Part shown: piece after piece, positions 5,853-8,531 of the stretch
How the letters are laid out: every line of letters begins with the position of its first letter
Position numbering within the stretch: the first letter of the stretch is position 1
NCBI GenBank assembly: GCA_017885385.1
Contig: JAFNGF010000268.1
Location: forward strand, 1-8,531
Length of the DNA: 8,531 bases
From: Planctomycetota bacterium
GTDB lineage: Bacteria > Planctomycetota > Phycisphaerae > Sedimentisphaerales > Anaerobacaceae
Direction of reading: 5' to 3'
Notes under the pieces: generated by a model
The model's input: only the letters and a program-made list of their open reading frames with translations
What the model was told of the DNA's origin: nothing
The model's database searches: none
Translations under genes and position numbers: made by a program

Positions 5853-6500
5853 ATGTTCGGCAAGAAAAGGATATGGCAAAAGTCGCCCGTGACCGCTGAA
5901 CGGCCGCAGGTCAATCCCGGCGCGCCGGGAAGGGCCGAACACCCCCCGTTCCTGCCTCCGGCAGGAGGCACGGGGGACGCCGTAACTACAGTCAATCAAC
6001 GGCTTCAACAGGAAATCAGTGACCGCAAGCTGGCTGACGACCAATTCAAGATACACTTAGACCGACTTGAGCAGCGTATCAAGTGCCAAAGTCTTGAGCT
6101 GATGGAAATCAAAGACCACCTCGGATGCCTCCGCAATGAGCTGGGCGAGAAAATCGCCCAGATAACAGCAGCTATTGCACAATTGCAGCAGCAAGTCACC
6201 GAACGAGAGCAAATCGAAAAACGCCTATCTGAGCAGAACGCAGAGCTGACCACAGCCGCACAGCAGCTTCAGCAAAAAATTGCCGAGGGAAAAGAGTCGG
6301 CGCACTACCTCAATGAGAAACTTGCCGTACTAGCCAGGATGGTTCAACAGCTACAGCACGAAGTCGGCCAGCTTAATCAAAAAGAGATAGAGCTGCTCGA
6401 AGGCATCATAGATGCCGAACAGCCAGGCGAGCAAATTCAGGTGTTAAACCCTCAGGAGCTTAAGGCGCTGAGTGAGCTGGCCAAACGCCTGGCACAGTAA
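5853..6500 (+). CDS. Coiled-coil protein of unknown function
   Basis: I do not recognise a family. With the ATG at 5853 (MFGKKRIWQKS) the protein has 215 residues. The start is preceded by a modest AGGG nine bases upstream; ATGs at 5784 and 5664 are also open but lack ribosome sites. Residues 1-45 are basic and Pro/Gly-rich (linker-like). From about 45 to 185 it is Gln/Glu/Leu-rich with clear heptads. LQQEI, LQQQV, LQQKI and LQHEV recur at residues 51, 111, 139 and 167; the last three are exactly 28 residues (four heptads) apart. A phrase such as LQQEISDRKLADDQ resembles the linker coils that flank PAS domains in sensor kinases, but no PAS or kinase domain follows. The C-terminus (NPQELKALSELAKRLAQ) is a short amphipathic helix. 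There is no signal peptide or membrane segment from this start. It could be a scaffold or partner protein. Confidence 0.7.
   Translation: MFGKKRIWQKSPVTAERPQVNPGAPGRAEHPPFLPPAGGTGDAVTTVNQRLQQEISDRKLADDQFKIHLDRLEQRIKCQSLELMEIKDHLGCLRNELGEKIAQITAAIAQLQQQVTEREQIEKRLSEQNAELTTAAQQLQQKIAEGKESAHYLNEKLAVLARMVQQLQHEVGQLNQKEIELLEGIIDAEQPGEQIQVLNPQELKALSELAKRLAQ
5943..5976. repeat. GC-rich palindrome inside the coiled-coil gene
   Basis: CCCCCGT (5943-5949) pairs with ACGGGGG (5970-5976). Inside it CCTGCC (5951-5956) pairs with GGCAGG (5960-5965) around the loop TCC. In the reading frame it encodes the Pro/Gly stretch PPFLPPAGG between the basic head and the coiled coil. Similar GC-rich dyads lie at 5238-5265 and 5624-5636. 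It may be a short interspersed palindrome tolerated in a linker. Confidence 0.55.
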
Positions 6501-6555
6501 GCCTCGGCAGCCGGCTCTCCTGGTTTGACCTGCGTTATATTATTGGCGTACCGCT

Positions 6556-6584
6556 TTGCGTTTGCCTGTCTAATTTTTTATAAT
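6556..6584 (+). promoter_or_regulatory. Sigma-70-like promoter for the PilX-like gene
   Basis: TTGCGT (6556-6561), a 17-base spacer and a perfect TATAAT (6579-6584) lie after the stop of the coiled-coil gene. The predicted start is near 6591, giving a leader of about 63 nt before the ATG at 6654. No FixJ-like box is present, so this gene is probably outside that regulon. Confidence 0.6.
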
Positions 6585-6653
6585 TTAATCAGGGGTGAAA
6601 AATAGAAATATAGTCACAAGTCAACTCTGGGGATGCTATTACTGGGGGGTAAA

Positions 6654-8033
6654 ATGACAGGTAGCAAAAGCCGCAAAGGTGCGGCACTTATCCTATCAAT
6701 GATATTTGTGCTCATATTCTCGGCCCTTGCCGCCTCGATAGCAACATTATCAGGCACAAACGTCCAGATTTCCGACAATCAACGCCACGCCAACCAGGCC
6801 CTTGTAAGCGCTCAATCCGGCCTTGATGTCATGCGATACCATCTTTCCGGAATCAAAGTCCCAGGCACTGTCGAACCTGCCAATAGGCTCCAGGCTATTG
6901 CGCTGCAATTGCAGAGCAAGCTCAGCAGTGCAGGCATTACTAACGTTGTTTCAAACTATGATGCCTCAGCCAAGACAGTAACTGTGCCCAGCGTGCTGCT
7001 TGATTCCGAATCCGGCCAGGCGTTCAATGCCGTCATCGCATACGGGCCCGACTATAACAGCCTGACGATGGACATAACAGGCACGAGCCGGCAGGTCGGC
7101 AAAAAAATCAGGGTCGACTTTAATTTTGCCACTGTCGGCAACCCCATATTTGACTGGGGCATCGCAACCAAAGGGCCTCTGAACATGCAGGGCAACGTAG
7201 AGGTCGAAGGATTCAATGAAAACATCGAGGCCAGCGTCTACATCGAAAGCTTCAACAGTATTCTGGCGCTCCAAATGACCGGAAAATCGTCTATAGCAGG
7301 CAAGGTCACTATCGCAAATAGCGCCGCCAGCGTTGATATCAGTAATAGCAGCTCAGTGTTTGGAGGCCAGGGAGCAGCCGCCATGAATCACATCAAGATC
7401 GGTGATGCCCCCTGTGAGTTCCCGACCCCGAATCCTGCCCAATTCGTACAGTACATCCAACACACGTTTAACCCGGCAGTAGATTCAACCTCAAACGTGA
7501 CGCTGACGAACGTTGAGATTCCTGCGAACGCCAATCCCTCGTTTTCAGGACACGCGGTCATCAGAGGCATCATGTACATTCGAGCACCCAATGTGGTCAG
7601 CTTTACAGGCAATGCTGAGATTCACGGCCTCATCCTGGCGGAGGGCGACTTGGACAGCCCCTCGCCAGCGAACTTCCTGGACTTCGGCGGAACGGTGGAC
7701 AGCTATGATGCGTCCACGTTGCCGCCAGAGCAGTTCGGGTCGCTCACTGAAAAGACCGGAACGTTCATCCTGGCGCCCGGGTTCAGGTGTTGCTTCCGTG
7801 GCGATTTCGCAGCGCTCAACGGCGTGATTGCCGCCAGCGGTGTGGAGTTCCACGGCAATGCCGGCGGGACGATCAATGGTTCGGTGATAAACTACTCCGA
7901 TGACTGCATGAGCTTAGCGGGCAACACGGACCTTGTCTTCAACCGTTCGGGCATGCAGAAGTGCCCTGCCGGCTTTGAGCCCACTAACGTCCTGGAGTTC
8001 TTGCCCAGCAGCTATTCCGAACCTCCGTTTTAG
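6654..8033 (+). CDS. PilX-like (pseudopilin-type N-terminus) protein with a beta-rich passenger domain
   Basis: This 459-residue protein begins with a basic leader, MTGSKSRKG, directly followed by a hydrophobic helix (about 10-34, AALILSMIFVLIFSALAAS) and then the ISDNQRHANQALVSAQSGLDV segment typical of PilX N-terminal domains. Cleavage after Gly9 by prepilin peptidase is plausible. The mature residue 5 is Leu, not Glu, as in PilX/GspK-type minor pilins. The remainder (about 150-440) is Gly/Asn/Ser/Val-rich with repeating short strands (GNVEVEGF, GNAEIHGLILAEGDL, LNGVIAASGVEFHGNAGGTINGSVI), suggesting a beta-solenoid-like surface domain. Four late Cys residues could form disulfides outside the cell. 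I prefer the ATG at 6654, just after a GGGGGG run; an in-frame ATG at 6633 is possible. Related proteins are common in planctomycetes beside pilus or secretion genes, but no such genes are visible here. Confidence 0.8.
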   Translation: MTGSKSRKGAALILSMIFVLIFSALAASIATLSGTNVQISDNQRHANQALVSAQSGLDVMRYHLSGIKVPGTVEPANRLQAIALQLQSKLSSAGITNVVSNYDASAKTVTVPSVLLDSESGQAFNAVIAYGPDYNSLTMDITGTSRQVGKKIRVDFNFATVGNPIFDWGIATKGPLNMQGNVEVEGFNENIEASVYIESFNSILALQMTGKSSIAGKVTIANSAASVDISNSSSVFGGQGAAAMNHIKIGDAPCEFPTPNPAQFVQYIQHTFNPAVDSTSNVTLTNVEIPANANPSFSGHAVIRGIMYIRAPNVVSFTGNAEIHGLILAEGDLDSPSPANFLDFGGTVDSYDASTLPPEQFGSLTEKTGTFILAPGFRCCFRGDFAALNGVIAASGVEFHGNAGGTINGSVINYSDDCMSLAGNTDLVFNRSGMQKCPAGFEPTNVLEFLPSSYSEPPF

Positions 8034-8078
8034 TACACGTCCTGCGTGAAGGGTGAAGGAACGCAAACGGGCCGGTCG

Positions 8079-8136
8079 AACCGCCGGAAGGAAAACCCCC
8101 AAATAAATTTGGGGGCTAAATATTTAGCCGGCGGTT
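8079..8136. terminator. Nested inverted repeats between convergent genes, bidirectional terminator
   Basis: The outer arms AACCGCCGG (8079-8087) and CCGGCGGTT (8128-8136) are perfect. They enclose a second perfect dyad CCCCCAAAT-AA-ATTTGGGGG (8096-8115) and the palindrome CTAAATATTTAG (8116-8127). Read on the minus strand, the inner stem is followed by TTTT, the form of an intrinsic terminator for the STAS gene. On the plus strand it would end the PilX-like transcript. It lies between the two stop codons. Confidence 0.75.
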
Positions 8137-8169
8137 TCACTGCCGGTTTGGGCCGTTTGCCTATGCCGC

Positions 8170-8517
8170 CTAAGTACATACGCGGGAGCCGCTGCGTATA
8201 CGTCGCAGAGCCGCCAGCTCGTCCTCTGCAAACTCAAATATTGTTACCAGGCCCGTTCGGATAAAGACATGTTTTATTTCTGAAGAAACGTTGCACAGAA
8301 TAAGCATACACCCGGATCCCCTCAGCAGTCTATCCAGTATCATCAGACGGCAGAGGGCTTCGGAGGTCAACACTTGAACTTGGGAGAAGTCAACCAGCAC
8401 ATCACGGTCAACCTTTTCACTTAGCATCCCGCTGACTTCTTCCAGCTCATCGCCTTGCTGTGGTTGTTCAGGCAGTGTGATCAAAAGAACCTTTTCGGAG
8501 AAATGTTGAATTCCCAC
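8170..8517 (-). CDS. STAS-domain protein (anti-anti-sigma factor-like)
   Basis: This is a 115-residue single-domain STAS protein, close to the usual length of SpoIIAA-type antagonists. The pattern is a first strand VLLITLP, the strand VLVDFSQVQVL followed by TSEAL at the N-terminus of a helix, then CMLILCNV and the C-terminal FIRTGL...FAEDELAAL. Ser52 (or Thr51) in LTSEAL is where partner-switching proteins are phosphorylated; the usual DSSG wording is not kept. GTG 8517 is taken as the start because GGGGGA lies eight bases upstream and the STAS fold begins at once. The frame stays open to the window edge, so a longer N-terminus cannot be excluded. The gene is convergent with the PilX-like gene. 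A cognate anti-sigma kinase or phosphatase is not visible and may lie beyond the right edge. Confidence 0.85.
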   Translation of the reverse strand: MGIQHFSEKVLLITLPEQPQQGDELEEVSGMLSEKVDRDVLVDFSQVQVLTSEALCRLMILDRLLRGSGCMLILCNVSSEIKHVFIRTGLVTIFEFAEDELAALRRIRSGSRVCT

Positions 8518-8531
8518 TTCGGTTTCCCCCA

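Noticed and set aside
6585..6653. Riboswitch in the leader of the PilX-like gene (for example cyclic di-GMP)
   Set aside because: The leader is only about 63 nt and shows none of the conserved motifs or long pairings.

Overview
The window looks like a piece of a Gram-negative-type chromosome of moderate GC content. The style of its genes points to a planctomycete or a related environmental lineage. The clues are a very long multi-PAS soluble histidine kinase, a FixJ-type response regulator, a PilX-like protein with a long beta-rich passenger domain, and a stand-alone STAS protein. GC-rich palindromes are scattered between genes. This taxonomic guess is inference from gene style, not from a marker gene. 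There is no rRNA, tRNA, insertion sequence, phage gene or CRISPR array in the window.

Layout. (1) 3-3761, plus strand: a histidine kinase, cut by the left edge, with eight tandem PAS domains followed by HisKA and HATPase domains. (2) 3772-4383, plus: its FixJ-like response regulator, 10 bases downstream. (3) 4384-4798: a dense regulatory interval holding two copies of a TACGTAGTTWCCACAAT box, a promoter overlapping the first copy, and a putative ~124-nt transcript ending in a strong intrinsic terminator. That transcript presents a CUCCUCCU loop and also has a well-placed GTG small ORF. (4) 4799-5212, plus: a two-CBS-domain protein. (5) 5282-5374, minus: a 30-residue single-span membrane protein with a good ribosome binding site, behind a promoter carrying the third box. 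A hairpin separates it from the convergent CBS gene. (6) 5853-6500, plus: a coiled-coil protein of unknown function. (7) 6654-8033, plus: a PilX-like pseudopilin-type protein with its own sigma-70-like promoter. (8) 8079-8136: a nested inverted-repeat terminator. (9) 8170-8517, minus: a STAS anti-anti-sigma-type protein.

How it may fit together. The kinase has the HExxQPL H-box typical of FixL-type kinases, and the regulator has a FixJ-type receiver plus LuxR helix-turn-helix. The three repeated boxes just downstream resemble the FixJ core site as I remember it (GTAMGTAG; these copies match 7 of 8). Two of them are 24-bp identical and overlap a -35 hexamer that sits 18 bases from a -10-like hexamer. 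The simplest reading is a compact local regulon in which the multi-PAS kinase and regulator drive a small RNA or small ORF, a tiny membrane protein on the opposite strand, and perhaps the CBS protein. The boxes, promoters, hairpins and ORFs are seen in the sequence. The regulatory wiring is inference.
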